A DNA stretch of 64,000 bases from Vigna angularis (GCF_016808095.1 NC_068973.1:6506501-6570500), one strand, 5' to 3'; counted from the stretch's first letter, positions 43,502 through 58,000 are shown. Notes: generated from the letters alone by a model not told the origin. Program-made: numbers and translations.

Positions 43502-44818
43502 TCAAACAGGTGTAGGATTCTCAGAAGGGGAAGTCCTCCAAACGATGTCTTTAAGCGCAGGACGAAGTTGGTTGCTGCAGAACTGGTTGTACTCCAAGGT
43601 ATCACCGTTGTCCTTCTTCACCTCCACCACCAAAAGCGACGGCGTCACGGCGTATAAATCCGCAGCAATTGCAAGCTTCCCTTTCCGACCCCGCTGTTGA
43701 CCCTGCAACCTCACTTTGCTCTCGCTTTTCTTAACGTCAAACTTCACCGCCTTCGCCACCTCCTCCAGCCGTGAGATCACGCTACTCGCGGTGCGTGTGG
43801 TCGCAAACCGAATCTCCTTCTCCTCCTTCTTCTTCTCCTCGAACAAGGGCGACAAATCGAACCCCTCCGAAAGCGAAATTAAATGGAAAGCATTCATCGT
43901 GGTGGACTTAGATTCTTCTAACTGCTTAATCTTCTCTTCCAAATCCAACTCTTCTCTCTTCGCTCCCATCACGTCCTTCGGAACCGACTTTTTGAACCAG
44001 GACGAGTCCATGATCTTGGAAATCGTTATTCGGTTATTCGGGTTCGGGTCGAGGAGCTTCGTAATGAGGCGGCGTGCCTCGGATGAAAACCACGGCGGGC
44101 ACTTGAAGTCACCGCGGTAAATTTTCTTATACAAGGAGACCAAGTTGTCATCCTGGAAGGGTAAAAACCCTGCGAGGAGTACATAGAGGATTACACCGCA
44201 AGACCAGATATCAGCCTTGGGGCCGTCGTAGCCCTTTTTCCCGATGACCTCCGGCGCCACGTAGGCCGGGGTGCCGCAAGTGGTGTGAAGCAGGCCGTCC
44301 TGGCGGAGGTGCTCGGAGAAGGTGCTGAGGCCGAAGTCGGTGACTTTGAGGTTGCCCTCCTCGTCGAGGAGGAGGTTCTCCGGCTTGAGGTCGCGGTGGT
44401 AGACGCCACGGCTGTGGCAGAAGTCGACGGCGGAGACGAGCTGCTGGAAGTAGAGGCGCGCCGTGTCCTCCCTGAGACGGCCGCGGGCGATCTTGTTAAA
44501 GAGCTCGCCGCCGCGCACGAGCTCCATGGCGATGTAGATCTTGGACTTGCTGGCCATGACCTCGTGGAGCTGAACGATGCTGGGGTGCTTGACCATGTTC
44601 ATGGCCGAGATCTCCCTTTTCATCTGCTCCATCATCCCCACCTTAATCAATTTCTCCTTCCCCACCACCTTCATGGCCACGCTCTTTCCGCTCTTGAGGT
44701 TCCGCGCGTGGTACACCTTGGCGAACGTTCCGTGACCCAGTAGCCGCCCTAGCTCGTACTTCCCGTGGAGCAACAGGGAGTTATTAGCCTCGCCGCTGCT
44801 GGTTTTCTCAGCCATCAT
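43502..44818 (-). CDS. CIPK6: CBL-interacting protein kinase, CIPK6 type (SnRK3), intronless
   Basis: A single open frame of 438 aa from the ATG at 44818; an adjacent in-frame ATG at 44815 would give 437. The kinase domain spans about 21-275: glycine loop LGHGTFAKV, catalytic Lys in VAMK (K50), HRDLKPEN (141-148), DFG (161-163), and an activation loop with [12 protein letters not shown] (179-190). The NAF/FISL motif [12 protein letters not shown] (309-320) is the autoinhibitory CBL-binding site. A C-terminal PPI domain (about 339-430) would bind PP2C phosphatases. All catalytic residues are present. Calcium-loaded CBL sensors recruit such kinases to membranes, where they phosphorylate ion transporters. 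CIPK6 is linked to AKT2 potassium-channel targeting and to salt and auxin responses. Lack of introns matches the intron-poor CIPK clade. Assignment to CIPK6 rather than CIPK4 or CIPK7 rests on recalled similarity over the whole length. Confidence 0.93.
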   Translation of the reverse strand: MMAEKTSSGEANNSLLLHGKYELGRLLGHGTFAKVYHARNLKSGKSVAMKVVGKEKLIKVGMMEQMKREISAMNMVKHPSIVQLHEVMASKSKIYIAMELVRGGELFNKIARGRLREDTARLYFQQLVSAVDFCHSRGVYHRDLKPENLLLDEEGNLKVTDFGLSTFSEHLRQDGLLHTTCGTPAYVAPEVIGKKGYDGPKADIWSCGVILYVLLAGFLPFQDDNLVSLYKKIYRGDFKCPPWFSSEARRLITKLLDPNPNNRITISKIMDSSWFKKSVPKDVMGAKREELDLEEKIKQLEESKSTTMNAFHLISLSEGFDLSPLFEEKKKEEKEIRFATTRTASSVISRLEEVAKAVKFDVKKSESKVRLQGQQRGRKGKLAIAADLYAVTPSLLVVEVKKDNGDTLEYNQFCSNQLRPALKDIVWRTSPSENPTPV

Positions 44819-44949
44819 CAAAATATAGAAAAACACTACTACTCCTTTTACTTCTACTAGTACTAGCAGTGCTGCGAATTACAATACAGAAGTGGTATCT
44901 TACAGATTTGGGTTGGGGAAGGGAAATTGAAGAGAAATGGTGGGCTAGT

Positions 44950-45058
44950 TCACCCGTCTTCGACGTGCTTCCGGTGGCAATTTCTGCCGCCGATTCTGCG
45001 TTTGGCTTGGCCACTTAGCTCAGTTCTCTTCAGCCGAAAACCTATCATCTCTATTCAT
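44950..45058 (-). promoter_or_regulatory. Two overlapping upstream ORFs in the CIPK6 leader
   Basis: On the minus strand ATG at 45058 opens a 12-codon frame (MNRDDRFSAEEN) ending at 45020. ATG at 45048 opens a 32-codon frame ending at 44950. Both would lie in the leader if transcription starts near 45150. They could dampen translation, unless a leader intron removes them; a strong-looking donor, GTAAGAT, sits at 44897-44903. Confidence 0.4.
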
Positions 45059-45183
45059 TCCCTGGTCCTTCCGGGACCAAAAACAACCACTCGCTTGATT
45101 TTTCCCAATTACTCAATCGCTCTCTCCCTCCCTGTTTCCCTGTTTCTCTCTTGTTTCCTTCATTCTCTGCGCTTCCGGTTCTT

Positions 45184-45190
45184 CTTTATA
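45184..45190 (-). promoter_or_regulatory. Likely TATA box of CIPK6
   Basis: TATAAAG on the minus strand, giving a predicted start near 45150 and a leader of about 330 nt. Confidence 0.5.
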
Positions 45191-45246
45191 ACCGCCTTTT
45201 TGTATCAGGGCAATTACGTATTTGGCCCTGGTTGGAACAAACTAGG

Positions 45247-45295
45247 CACGTGGCATGATCGTGGAAGGTATCTTGGGCTTGGATGGTGACACGTG
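45247..45295 (-). promoter_or_regulatory. Two G-box/ABRE elements upstream of CIPK6
   Basis: CACGTG occurs at 45247-45252 (context GGCACGTGGC) and at 45290-45295 (context GACACGTGTG), about 60-110 bp upstream of the TATA box. Paired ACGT-core elements are the usual docking sites for bZIP ABF factors, which would fit ABA or stress induction of a CIPK6 gene. Function is inferred. Confidence 0.6.
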
Positions 45296-45544
45296 TGTTT
45301 GTTCTGTTTAAGAGAAGGAAGGAGTGTGGAAATGGTAAAAAGGGTTGTTGTAGATGTGTGGTTTGGTTGTTAGTTCATGAATGAGTGACACATGAGGTTC
45401 AGAGTGAGAGCGAATAAGAGTAAGAGATTAAGAATCTTATGGTTTGCAGCAACAAAAGCAAAGATGTAACATTCGTCCCCGCATGACAGCGATAACACCT
45501 AGGAATGTACCCATATTGTTTCTCTATTTATTTATTATTTAGTA

Positions 45545-45545
45545 C

Positions 45546-45595
<50 letters not shown>
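45545..45595. repeat. (TTA)n microsatellite, about 17 units
   Basis: Uninterrupted trinucleotide array in the distal upstream region of the kinase gene. Confidence 0.95.
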
Positions 45596-45597
<2 letters not shown>

Positions 45598-47693
45598 CAA
45601 TCAACCTACTACTGCTGCTCATTGAGCTACCTAATGAAACACTTCCTACTCAAGATTCCTGGAATCAAATAAATACACTGTTGTCGATTGAATTGCCAAT
45701 TCATTTCACCTATTTATTATGAACATTTTGCTCTAAATTTTCATTGGTTGGTTGATTAAAATTGTGTTAAGACTATGGACATTTTTCAGAAAAATTATTA
45801 TTTGAATTTCAGTGTTTTTCACTGTAAATATAGTGGTGTGATAATACAAATTTCATTTTCTATTGTAAATAAAATATTAACATATTAAGAAAAAAAGTAT
45901 TGAAAATTTCTGTAGTCTTGAAAGAGTGAAGTCTTTGCATGAGAATTATTAACTCCGATAAGATTAATTATATACTATAGTACAAAAATTACTATTAAGA
46001 ACACTTAACATCAATGATTCTTTAATATTGCTAAAATTAATGTCATTTAAGAAATAAAATAATTTGATATTTGTTCTTAATCCTCGTGGTATTTTCATAT
46101 AGGATAACAGTTTGTGTTATAATATGTTATGATTTAAAGTACAAAGACTTTAAGTAAAAGAGTACAAGTGTTCTTTAATTTTGAGTCACATTCATATTTA
46201 TAAAAGAAGTTTGATGTAAAATTTATAACAACTTTGTTTGATTTTATTGAAATAAGAAGTACTAGAAAACTTATATAATCAATTCTCAATTTTGTAATGT
46301 TAATTGATAAAACATATTGTCCTCTTTTTTATGTCTTGCCCCGGATTATCATAATTTCAATTTGATATGAATAACAACATTTATTAATTAATCTTAGACA
46401 GACTTGTATTTATATATCAATGATGGTACCGACCCCTATTTTTCATTAGGGTCAAACCAAGACAAAAAAATAGAAGTAGATAAGATGAATAATACATATA
46501 ATCTCAATGAACAAACTCTACTAGATCTACGGGAGCTAGTGTACAATTATCATAATTAGTATACAATGACTATTCTCACAACAATCTATTTTCTATGCAT
46601 TTTTCATTTTTCTTCTTTATTAAAGTTTTAATCAACTTTCAAGAATGGTTCATATTAAAAATATCACTCAAAGTGATATATATAACAGCTATTATTGTAA
46701 GAATCATGATTGTATGTGACTTTCAATGTCAATTCTTATTAAAATCATTGTTAAAAGTTACATATGACAATAATATCATAAGCATTGTTGTATGTTTGTG
46801 GCTTTTTTAATGTTTATTTTTTTCAATAACTACCTCTAACTTACATTCAATCGAATGTCAAATAGAGAATTCATTAACATAATGACTTTCTATATTTTAG
46901 ATCATATCACAAAACAATTATAAACTCACAATCACATTTATAAACAAATGATCCAATAAATTTACTATTTAATATGTTATTTTCAGAGTAGAAAATATTT
47001 GTCTTAATGAAGATAAAAAATAATATTAGGAGTTAATCAAGAGTGATTATAATATAAAATGATACTTAAGTTATTAGGTTAATTGAAGTCAAAATTTATT
47101 CTTAAAGAAGAGAAGGAAAGAGAAACATTATATAGTTAATAGTTGAAATTGAGAAATAGCACCAGCAGCCGCGTACCGCATTTATCATTCGCATTGGTTA
47201 GGGACTAATACTAAACCTTATCACTTTTCCTTTTGTCATGATTATCAAACCCAACTTGTCCACTTGCGAACTGCTTTCTTTTTTTCTCTTTTCTCTAATT
47301 ACAACAAAATCGTATATAGTGAGAGGTTATCCTCATCGACAAATATACCTACGAAGGTATCTGGTATGATGTTGAAATCAATCATACACTAATTTAAATA
47401 TAATCATAATTAGAGATGTCATTAATGCCTACATCCTATCTAATCTCAAAAAATAAAAATCATCTGTTATATTTCAGAATTCCTTTTGAAAAATATCTAT
47501 CCATATTTTAAAATCTGCAAATATATATATATTGAATATTTTAAAAATATATTTTATAAAATTTTAAAATAAAATATAAATAAAATTGTAAAAAATATAA
47601 AATATAATATAAATTAAATTAAATATAAAATTTAATTTTAATTAAATTTAAATAAAATATAGATTAAAATTTAATTCTATTTTTTTATTAGTG
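45596..47693. other. AT-rich spacer
   Basis: No gene or clear element supported. About 47400-47690 looks like a degenerate hAT-style end (CATTAATGCCTACATCC) followed by AT-rich filler, too decayed to delimit. Confidence 0.45.
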
Positions 47694-47698
47694 ATACT

Positions 47699-50263
47699 TG
47701 TAACATCCCAAAAATACAGTGTAAAACCATATAATAGAATATTCACATTTAATAATATTCAGATCAGTCTTACACTAAAGTAGAGCGTACGCTCACGGTC
47801 AAACGATCTTACAAAAGGAGTTACAAACTTAAAACCGTACAAGATAAGCGAACATGACCGAACGGTTTACAGAAGGAAAATACCGAACGGTTATACCTAA
47901 CAAAAGGGAAGGTGATCGAACGACCACCTTACTATAACTATACTACTGACCGAACATCTTACTCTTCGGTCTTAACTTCAATTTCAACTAGATTTTCTTC
48001 TTTTAACGCCTCTTCCAGTAGTTCGTCTCCCTCTGCTCACATCCACAACGGATGATCATTGCAATGACAAAGACGGACGTACAAAACAAGACAAGACAGG
48101 AAACACAGGGTAAGCTTATGTAATTTAATTCATGTATAGACATTCATTTCACACAATCAAACACACAAGATATATTTCATCATATGTTTCATATAAATCA
48201 TAATACTAGACTGACTGTTCGGACTGTATGAAATCTGTGTAGCTACAAGCGTTCGTGCATCCGGGTGATGTAGTAACTAGGATGCCCTCAACAGCTGCCA
48301 CCCGAGGTTAATCCTATCTCTCAAAAGTACCCCTAAGGACTAGGACCTCATGTCGTTCCCACACATGACCTACCCTCCTCTACGTGAGGACGAGTACTCA
48401 CGGAACATCAGGATGAACCGCCAGCTTAGAATGACCACATTCATACTTTACAAATTCCAATATTCATCAATGAGTCGTTCCTCCCCGGAACGCTCGTTCA
48501 AAATCCAAACATTTCAATCCATATCACATTCTCTTCATATTTCATTCATAATCATTCTCAATTTCATCTTTCATCTTCAATCATCTCAATTTCATCTTTC
48601 ATTATCAATCATCTCAATTTCTTCTTTCATTATCAATCATTTCAATTTCATCTTTGTTCAAAGATTATTAAGGATACCAGATACCGAACGTTCAATCCTC
48701 ACTCAGAACGAGGACAAACGCTTGGAACGAGACAGAGAGGTCTCCAGTTCCAGAATAGAATAAGATCAAGGGGATTACTATCGGTTTGAGAAAGAAACCG
48801 AGTATAATCATATATAACAGGAAACGACTAGAACGAACGTTACTTAATCAGTGAGCCAATTAGATGAACTGACCCTTGAGAGTTCTAACCGAACACCGAA
48901 AGAACCATGCCAAATACTAAAGCTCTAAGCCGGAACCAAATGGATGTGTACACTTCAAGACCTTCCGAGAAAAATACTTAGAATGATTCACATTAAGAAA
49001 CTGAATGTCAGTCAATGACCGAACACGGTAGAGAGAAAATTCTATTGAAGTTGGATGAACGCTATTTTCATCAAGATAGATCATACAAGAAACGAGTACG
49101 AGTGCTTGGTATAAGACCGAGCACTACTCATTACGAGTGCTTGGTGTGAGACCGAGCACTACTAAACTTATAATAGAAAGCTTAATAAATACAATAAGAT
49201 ACTATTGAAATAGCGTTTAAGAATAACTAAAATATACAAATACATATATTTACAAAATTTAAGTTTATCACAGAATACTCATATACGACTACTCTTGGCC
49301 GAACGCTCAAGCATAGTATTACCACACGAAGACGCTCGTCCTCAACTAGGATTCTTTTCAAATGAAAGAATCCAATTTTAACCAAGGTTACTAGCATTAT
49401 CGAACGGTCAATGACCGTTCAATGACGAACGTACAATATCATAGGGAAATTTCACCTCCAGAATTCATTTATATTCAAACTCATTTCTCAACATATAACT
49501 TCATTATTTCATACATTCATATCATAGTACACTTCATATTCCTCATACATCAAAACATAATAACCATCATATTTCATATAGTCAAATATCTCAACAATCA
49601 TGCTTCACTTTAACTTAACAACACAACGAACGTTCATGCAGCACAATAAACATACAAATTAAATTATATAAGCTTCCCTTACCTCTGAGCGTGAACGAAT
49701 GTCCTAAAGACAGAAATATGGTTCGTTTGACTACAAATCTTTCTACCCTTACGCTCAACGATTCTTCAACTAACCAAACAACAGACCAAAAATGGTTCAG
49801 AAAGAAACTATGAACTCATGCAACCAGAACTTGGTTTGCATGTACCAGATAACTAACGGCTAACTAGAAAAGAACTTACCAGTTCAGAACTCGAAACTGA
49901 TCGGTTCAAACTGAAGCTCTAGACGCCGGAAGTGCTTCTACGGTGCCTGAATGATGATCGGAGAAGAGAAAGGGTGAGAGTTCGTAGAGAGAAGGGGGAG
50001 ATTTTAGAGAGAAGGAGGAGAAATGAGAATTTCAGAGTTTTGGAAGAAGAAGATGCATACAGAGAGTGTGGCGTAAACTTTCCAAAAACTCAGTTTTGCT
50101 TAAAACGAACGTCCGCTTATCTGCCGACACCTGCCTTCCACTATCTGATTTTCGGATCCTCGCTTCTTGACACCTGGCGTCCTTCATCTGAGTGTCGAGC
50201 CCCCTTCTTGATACGTGAATCCACCAAAACGTATCCTAAGTGCGTTTTAAATGGGTTCAGACA
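47699..50263 (-). mobile_element. Solo LTR, family A, copy 2 (inverse orientation)
   Basis: On the minus strand it begins TGTCTGAACCC (50263) and ends TTTTGGGATGTTACA (47699). It is flanked in plus orientation by ATACT at 47694-47698 and 50264-50268. At 2565 bp it is uninterrupted and represents the empty state of the site that carries the Cassandra insertion in copy 1: here the text reads GGCATCCTAGTTACTACATC without a break. It has local tandem words: TTTCATCTTTCATTATCAAT-type units at about 48556-48660, and GAGTGCTTGG..GACCGAGCACTACT twice at about 49085-49165. No coding sequence and no primer-binding site are seen. Confidence 0.85.
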
Positions 50264-50268
50264 ATACT

Positions 50269-51956
50269 CATATACAAATAATAGTTTATAAATAAATATT
50301 AAAATACTAGCTACCATAACTAATAATTCTTTCATTTAATCATAATTCAAATTTAATAAATTTTATTTTAATATAATATATCATAATCATAAAAAAAATG
50401 CTTTATTAAAATTTATTATTCATTACAGAATCATGAAGCTAGAAATTCTTTTATCAAAATTTATTCGAATATTCAACTTCAAGTTCATTATCAAAACAAT
50501 ATCATTAAGATTAATCATTTTATATTATTTATTTTAGAATTAAAATTTTTATTACAATTTTATTCATAAAAATTATCTTAAAAAGTGAAAAAGAATATTC
50601 AAATTATTTTTAATTTTAACTTTTAAATAATAAATATAGTAAAACAACTAATCTAATTAAATTCTAAAATGAACAAAACTAGTCTTTCATTTCCCACATG
50701 TCATGTTACAACATCAAATTTTTAAGATGACATCACTTATCATCTTTTAAGATATTTATCCCTTTGAAACTTAGAACTTTGTCATAATTTTACTCTTAGG
50801 AAGGGATTTGAAATATTTAAAAAAAATATGTATTTACATTATAATTGTCCATAACTTCTAAATTATGTGCATTATTATATAAAAAAGTTATATTTAACTT
50901 TTACCTCTTAAACAAAATAAAAGTATTGAATATTTAAAATAGTAAAATATACTTCAACAGTTGTTTGAGAAAGTTTGGAGTCTTGCATACTTAAGTAATT
51001 TGGAGATTAAATTTGATAATCTTAAGAAAGATATCTTTTAACCCAATTAAATTTTTTACATTCATTTAACATTTTTTATTTTATTTTTTTTAAATACAAA
51101 AATTTATATTTTTATAATATTTTATTTTCGTGTTCTTACTTTATATCTTAGCTTAAAGATATTTTAGGGGAAAAAAAAGTGAACATCTTAGCCTCCACAC
51201 ATGGTTTTGCTTTAACCTCCTTGGTTTGAAAGCAGCTGAAATGCATCAGTGGACAAAACTCAGAGCTGAGAATCTGATTGATCACCGGACATCTCACATG
51301 TGCAAGTGGAAACTAAACTTTGGCCTTCACCTCCAAGTGGCTTACTTCATCATACAAATGATTCTCTCTTAGATGTCCTCTTTTTTCTTTTATTATTTTC
51401 AGTCTTAGACAATATTACTTTTTAGTCTTTTTTTTAAATCATTACACTCTTATACAAGTTTATTTTATATTTTATCTATTATTTAAGAATACTAAATATT
51501 TTTTTAATAAATAACTATATTATCATAAGATTATTTTCTGTAATTATTTTTCGAACAAACAATTCTCAGAAGACTTACAGGGAAAACAACTTTAGACTCT
51601 AAAACAATATCCTAGACATTAGATGTAGACTTCAACCTTACACCACTGGTACACTGTTATTTATTTCTTTTGTTCAATTTAATTTTTATGGGCAAAACAT
51701 TCAATTGAACATTTCTATTCTAAAATACAATATTACGATATTTTATCTGTTGAAATTCACGCCATTAACTTCATATTAGTTATAAACTATAATATATGAA
51801 ATCAGATTATACATATATTAAAATACTTAACTAGTGTTCTTAAAAATATGTTGTTAATTGGATTATGTTTTTAAAAATCTAAAAGTTGAATTGGTTTTTT
51901 ATTAATAAGAAAATGATATAGTTAAAAATGTAATTACATAATAAATAATAAGAATC

Positions 51957-51959
<3 letters not shown>
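50269..51959. other. AT-rich spacer
   Basis: No gene supported. A GC-richer island at about 51180-51370 reads like decayed coding or regulatory DNA, but no family was recognised in any frame. Confidence 0.4.

Positions 51960-52021
<62 letters not shown>
51960..52021. repeat. (AT)n microsatellite
   Basis: About 30 AT units. Confidence 0.95.
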
Positions 52022-52025
<4 letters not shown>

Positions 52026-55000
52026 TTTGTTTACAATCATTATACTTATTATTATATTATTTCCCCTCTGCTTTTATTTTATACTACACATGGTGATCTT
52101 GATCTTGTCAGAAGAATATCAAGAAGAAGCCATTAAAAATTGAGCCAGGCTAGTTGGCTCTTGTCTTGCTATGAGGCCTGAACGGTGAATAGCCACTCAC
52201 CTCATAAATAAATCATTCCCTTTTAGTTATACCATTATCTAAAAGTTATATAACTTTTAGTAACTGTTGTTTCGTTTTTCTTTTTCAAATATATAATTTT
52301 ATTCTTTATCAAACAAAAATAATCATTATTTAATAATTTATATTATCGTCATGTTTTTTTGTAATTGCTTTTAGTGTATTTTTTAGTTAAACAAAGTTAA
52401 GCAACTAGACAAACAGGTTGAAGATACCATTGAAGATAACTTTTTTTTTCTATATTCCTTTTGTAAATTCTTATTCAATTCTATATCATTCACTTTGTTT
52501 ATTTTAAAATATCGATTTCTTAATATACTTCAAATACAAATGGTGTACTATAATGATTGAAAAATTTTCATAAATTTGAAAATCCATTTTCTTATAAATG
52601 TATTGATAGAGGTTATATTTAAAGAATCCATTTGGGTAATAAAAATACTTACTTCACATATAGTTTATACATTTAAATTGAAAAATATATTAAATTGTTA
52701 GAAAAAATAAAAAAAATCTCAAAAAATATTTTATTTATTTTAAAGATTCGATGTTTATAACTTTTTTGAAAACAAATTTTGAAGAGTTTTTAGAATTCAG
52801 ACTTAACCACAGTAAATTCGTATAGTTATTCTTTCTTACTGGATGATCTCTACCAGAGGATCCATGGTTTCTAAGAAAAAATTGTCTATTCTATTCAATC
52901 AAATATTCTAAAATCTATATAAATTTTCTTATCTAAGAAAAATAAACTAAGTAAGTTAAAAGTTGAAAATTGGATATAGTTTATTTCTATTAAATTTTTT
53001 GTTTGTTCACATGATCCATTTAAAACTATCTTTACAAATTTATTTATTTTTATATTTTGTTTACTTATTAATTTAATAGAACAAAAATGAAGACATGTAA
53101 GTATAAAAACAAACGTTTTTGCTAGGGTGTTTATGAAAAAAAAAAATCACACATATCTACAAATAACTATTGGAAAAGAAGGTTTAAAAAAAATTTTTAT
53201 AAAAGCAAAAAATTAAAATATAAGTCTAAATATAAATTTTAATGTATTTAAAACATAAATATAATAGAATAAATTTAGCTATAAATTAGTTTTTTAGAAC
53301 ATGAATCCAAAAAATATATACTCCATCAATTAAAATAAAATTAGAACATCTTCATTAACATTCTTTCAAAACCTAACTTTGACTATTTGATCATTAAAAA
53401 CATTCAAATTAAAAGTACTCATTATTGATGTCATCAAATATTAACGAAATTATTTAGTTTATGAACTCATACTATATGCCAGTCAATTTATTACGTGATA
53501 AAAAAAAAATTGATTCCAGCTACCCTTTAAATATCCATCACATGGCATGTGTAGCGCTTCTGAGTTATGAGTTATGAAGAGTACAATTTACTACAATGGT
53601 GGTAATCATTAATGAATTTGCAAATTATATTAGTCAATGTTGTTTTTTTTTTTTAATTTTATTTTTCTTATATCATAACAACGACAATCTTATACATGAT
53701 AATTTGAATTTTTCTGAAACAATTTTTCCCCAAGAATTCCCCCTTATATTAGCTCGTCTTAATATTTTTATATTATTAAAATTATAAATTGTGAAAAAAA
53801 AAATTAATAAAATCTCTACTTTTGTTTTTATACTTATTTATTTAATTTAATTTAATTTTTTTTGTCACAAGAGATAGTTTATCAAGTGACATTATTAGCT
53901 TTTAAATATTCAAAACTGACCATGTAGAATTGTTAGAAATTTCTTCTGCCTAATGTTTCCACTTTTGTTTTTTCTCCTCCTCTTCCTCTTCCTCTTCTTT
54001 CTCTCAACTAACCTACAATTCGAGATTCAAAACCACATGCATAGTTAAACATTTTTCCATGAGTATACTTCAATATTAGTGACTTGTACATACATCGTCT
54101 CCTCACTATTATAAAACTCAAAATTAATTAATTAATTAATATATCAATATAAGTAGTTTAGTTCACCAGATATTTACTCACTTGAATTATTTAAACTTTT
54201 ATTGACTCTAACATCCTCACATAATTTTAAACTTACTTACGATGACTTCGTATGATTTTTTATTTTAATATCATGGTGAAAGTGAAACATGAATTTAAAA
54301 ATTAAACAATATTGGAAAATATAAAAAATGATCAGTGTATGTTTTCTCTTGATTTCTTGAAAATATTTTGGTTAATTAGCATGCGCGCATCCTTAATCAT
54401 TGTTTTAATTTAATGAATTTTAAGTGATTAAGACATGGATACTATTGACAAAAAAATATATTAAAGTATGATGATTGAGACATATGAAAACAGGTTTCTT
54501 CTCGTGTAGGTCTTTCCTCACCTCACCCCACCCATATATGTAAAGACAAAATCTATTTATATTAAGCGTAAAAGTTGATTGACTTAAACTTACAATAATT
54601 TTTATACAATTTGAAATTAAACATATTTAGTTAAGCCATCAATGGGATAAAATCTTCGACTATTGAAATGTGATTCGAGCTATGAACAACAATAAAAAGC
54701 TGAATTCAACATCGATAAGGAATAAACATAGAATCAAATTAGGATTTATATGACATTTTTTTATGCCTAAATCCATAAGTGAAAAATAGAAAACGAAAGT
54801 ATATAGGTAATTATAATATTGAGAGAGTGCATTCTAGTGAGTTTAGCCTTGTGAATATGCTCTTATACAAACTTATCTATTGGATATATAATGTATTAGT
54901 GATATAATATTAAATATTATGGTGTTCTTTTAATGGTGTTAAAGATATACTAAAATATATGAATAAATTATTAAATTTTATCTTTTAAGTATTTATTAAG

Positions 55001-58000
55001 TGATTTATTAATAATAAATAAGATCGAGATAGGAAAAGAACATTTAAGCTATATAGAAGAGGGAGTTGAATTAAATTAGAACATCTTTACAAATGTTTTG
55101 TAAGACAGGGGTAATCAAATATGATATAAGAATAATTGGAAGATAGTTTTAAAATATTTAAAAAGAATTTTCTTTTGATAAAATCTTGTTTCTATTATAT
55201 TTTGTTTCAATCATCATACATCTGAAATATTATCCGCTTTGGAGATTGAAGTTTTGTTTAAGTTTTGTCTTTAAAAAATATCTCAAATGATGAAAGGATG
55301 AATGAATGTTTAATTGCCTTAGGTATTGATTCCTAGATAATGTGGAACTATTAAGTGTGGTAGGAACATAAGCCTTCAGTTGAGATATAAGAAAAATAAT
55401 GGGTCATTTCCAATAGACGGCTTAAAGAATTGATGATTTTATCAATTCTACGATGGGTGCTAATGTTTCGATCCTAAGTCTGTCAAATGATATCGTTAGA
55501 GTGAATCACTATACATTTGAATGTTCATTTTAAAGACACGTCATAAAGTGAAAAGAGTAAACTGTCTTTGATCTCGACTCCTAAATAATACAAGATTATT
55601 AAATCGTAAACAAAAAGAAAAAATATTTTTGAAGTATTTTTATTTTGGTGTGAAACTTGATTTTATTCCTGAAATTTTATAAAATATGAAATTTATCCTT
55701 TCTTTAATATTTTGAAAAAAAATTGTTACCAAATCATAACTTCAAGTATAAAAAAAACTAATCTCACATATTTTTTTCCAAATTAAAAGACTTTTATTAA
55801 TTTAAAATACAAATATTAATATTAACTTTAAAAAACATAAGAAATAAAACATCAATTAATTTTCCCCTAGAAAAATATTTTATAAACCTTTTGTATCCTT
55901 AGCTATATGAGTGGCAACGAAGTATGAGAGAAACTTGAGCAATGACCTAACTTCATAATAATGTGGCTGCAACTCAAATTTTTCCAAATTCATTGATTCA
56001 TTTAAAAAGATGAGTTGTCTTCAATATAACGGCTAGGTGGTCACATTGCCACGCGTCTCTATTGTACCCGACACAGTTTCAAACATTCTCATTATTACGT
56101 TTGATTGCACGTTACTTAGTGTCGAGGTGGTGAACCCCTGAGAGCGAGGGTGCAATCAATACAAAGAAAGTTACGTAGAGAAACATTATATATCGAAATG
56201 AAAAATACTTTCATATTATCACGTCCACACCACCAACTATACCTTATCTAAGTCTTTAGATAACTTATCGAATTTCAGCCACTCAAATTCAACTCTTTCT
56301 GTTGACCATTTATACATCCTAATATCACTCCTACAACATATAAATTTCCTTCTACTTATTTTATACGAACCCTCAGAAATACGCCACTCTTTCTTTCTCA
56401 CATTGAAATTATTTTAAAATACATTTTTTATATCTCCAACTTTTATGCTGTTAAAATCAGTAATCTTTTAGTGTTTTTTAAGCTTCGAAGTTAAGTACAT
56501 ACTGTGATTTAATTCTTACGACTGTTTTGTAACTTTTTAATTAAAGGTCTTTACAGGTTATACAAAGAACGTCAAAAATAAATGACAATAATTTTTAGAA
56601 GATTTGATTTATTAAATAAATTTGTTAATACATTTATTGCAAAACAAAATACTAAGTAAAGATTTTTTTTTTTTGGGTAGAAACATTGATATAATGAGAA
56701 AGAGATAAAAGAATACAATTATTTGATAAAATTATAAGTAATATAGAAGAAGGATTTATACATTATTGATTTGAAAAACATTGAAATAGAAGATGGAAAG
56801 AATGTGGTTAGTTGTGGCTAGTTGTACCAATAATAATTATTATGGATATGTTTACTTGAGAATGTAAGGAAGAACTATTTTATGGACATGTTTACATGCA
56901 CGAAGAATAGGTAGATAATAAGGATTAATTTTTTAAACAAGTGGATTTTGTTCATATTGGAATGTTTGGTTGGGATTCAACGTAAAAATATTTAAATTAT
57001 AATTTTTAGTTTTACAACAACAATATTTAGCGCGATTTTTTTTATCTTTTTTGTTTTTACAACAATCTTAATTTGTATATATGGATGTGTTAATAGTCGT
57101 TTTGCCACTTTAAACTAGTTGGTGTGGGTCTTTTGTCACTATGAGTGTTTTTATTCAATTGAATTGAAGTTTTTTGTAGATTTAAATGTGTCATAGAAGT
57201 AGATGCTTTCTATCTCCATTGTACTATTAAAATTGAAACTATGATTATGTTGTAAGATCTCAATCATAGAAAAATATGAATGTCTCCATTGAATTTGTTT
57301 GTTGGTGTAATTTTTGTTTAATTAAAAATATGATATTTTTAATTCTGTAAATTTAATTATTAAAATTAAATTTAGAGAGTGAATAATATTATATAATAAA
57401 TACAATTATAATTTGGAATGGTAAAATTTATAGGACTAATCAATTATTTTAGTCCCTAAGAGCTACTTAATCCTATAGTCCCTGCGTTGTTTAAAATGAT
57501 AAGGATTAAGTTATAGGAAAATTATAAAATGTAGTTTACATTGCCAGTATAATAAGATGTATTAAATATATTTGACTGATATTATTTGTTTTTGTTATAG
57601 TATTTTGTTTATTCTATTCATGCACATATTAAAATACATGCACATTAAGAAATCTTAATTTTTGTTTGAGATTTAGTTCAAATAGTCAAAGATTAATAAT
57701 TTGTATTAAATATTAAATTATTAGATTGGTTATTGGAAAAAATATTTTTTTATAACTTGTTGAAATGTACATTGTTATAAGTCTTTACTTAAATTTAGTG
57801 AAATTTTGATTGAAATTATTTTGTATTGTTGTTCAAATATATTTTTTTTTTACTTTAAAAACTAATGTGAAATGTTATCAAAATTTTATCAATTAACAAT
57901 AATAAGCTTTGCTTATACATACTACAGTGAATTATGCAAAATATTTTTCCAAATGGGTAAGCTCTCACATTCAATTACACAAGTGAGAAATATGTAGTTA

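Noticed and set aside
44285..44743. 152-aa plus-strand frame across the kinase gene
   Set aside because: Antisense shadow of the CIPK6 kinase domain; GC-rich codons keep the opposite strand open.
53596..53787. 63-aa ORF in the 52-58 kb spacer
   Set aside because: Hydrophobic by AT-rich composition; no promoter, splice or homology support.
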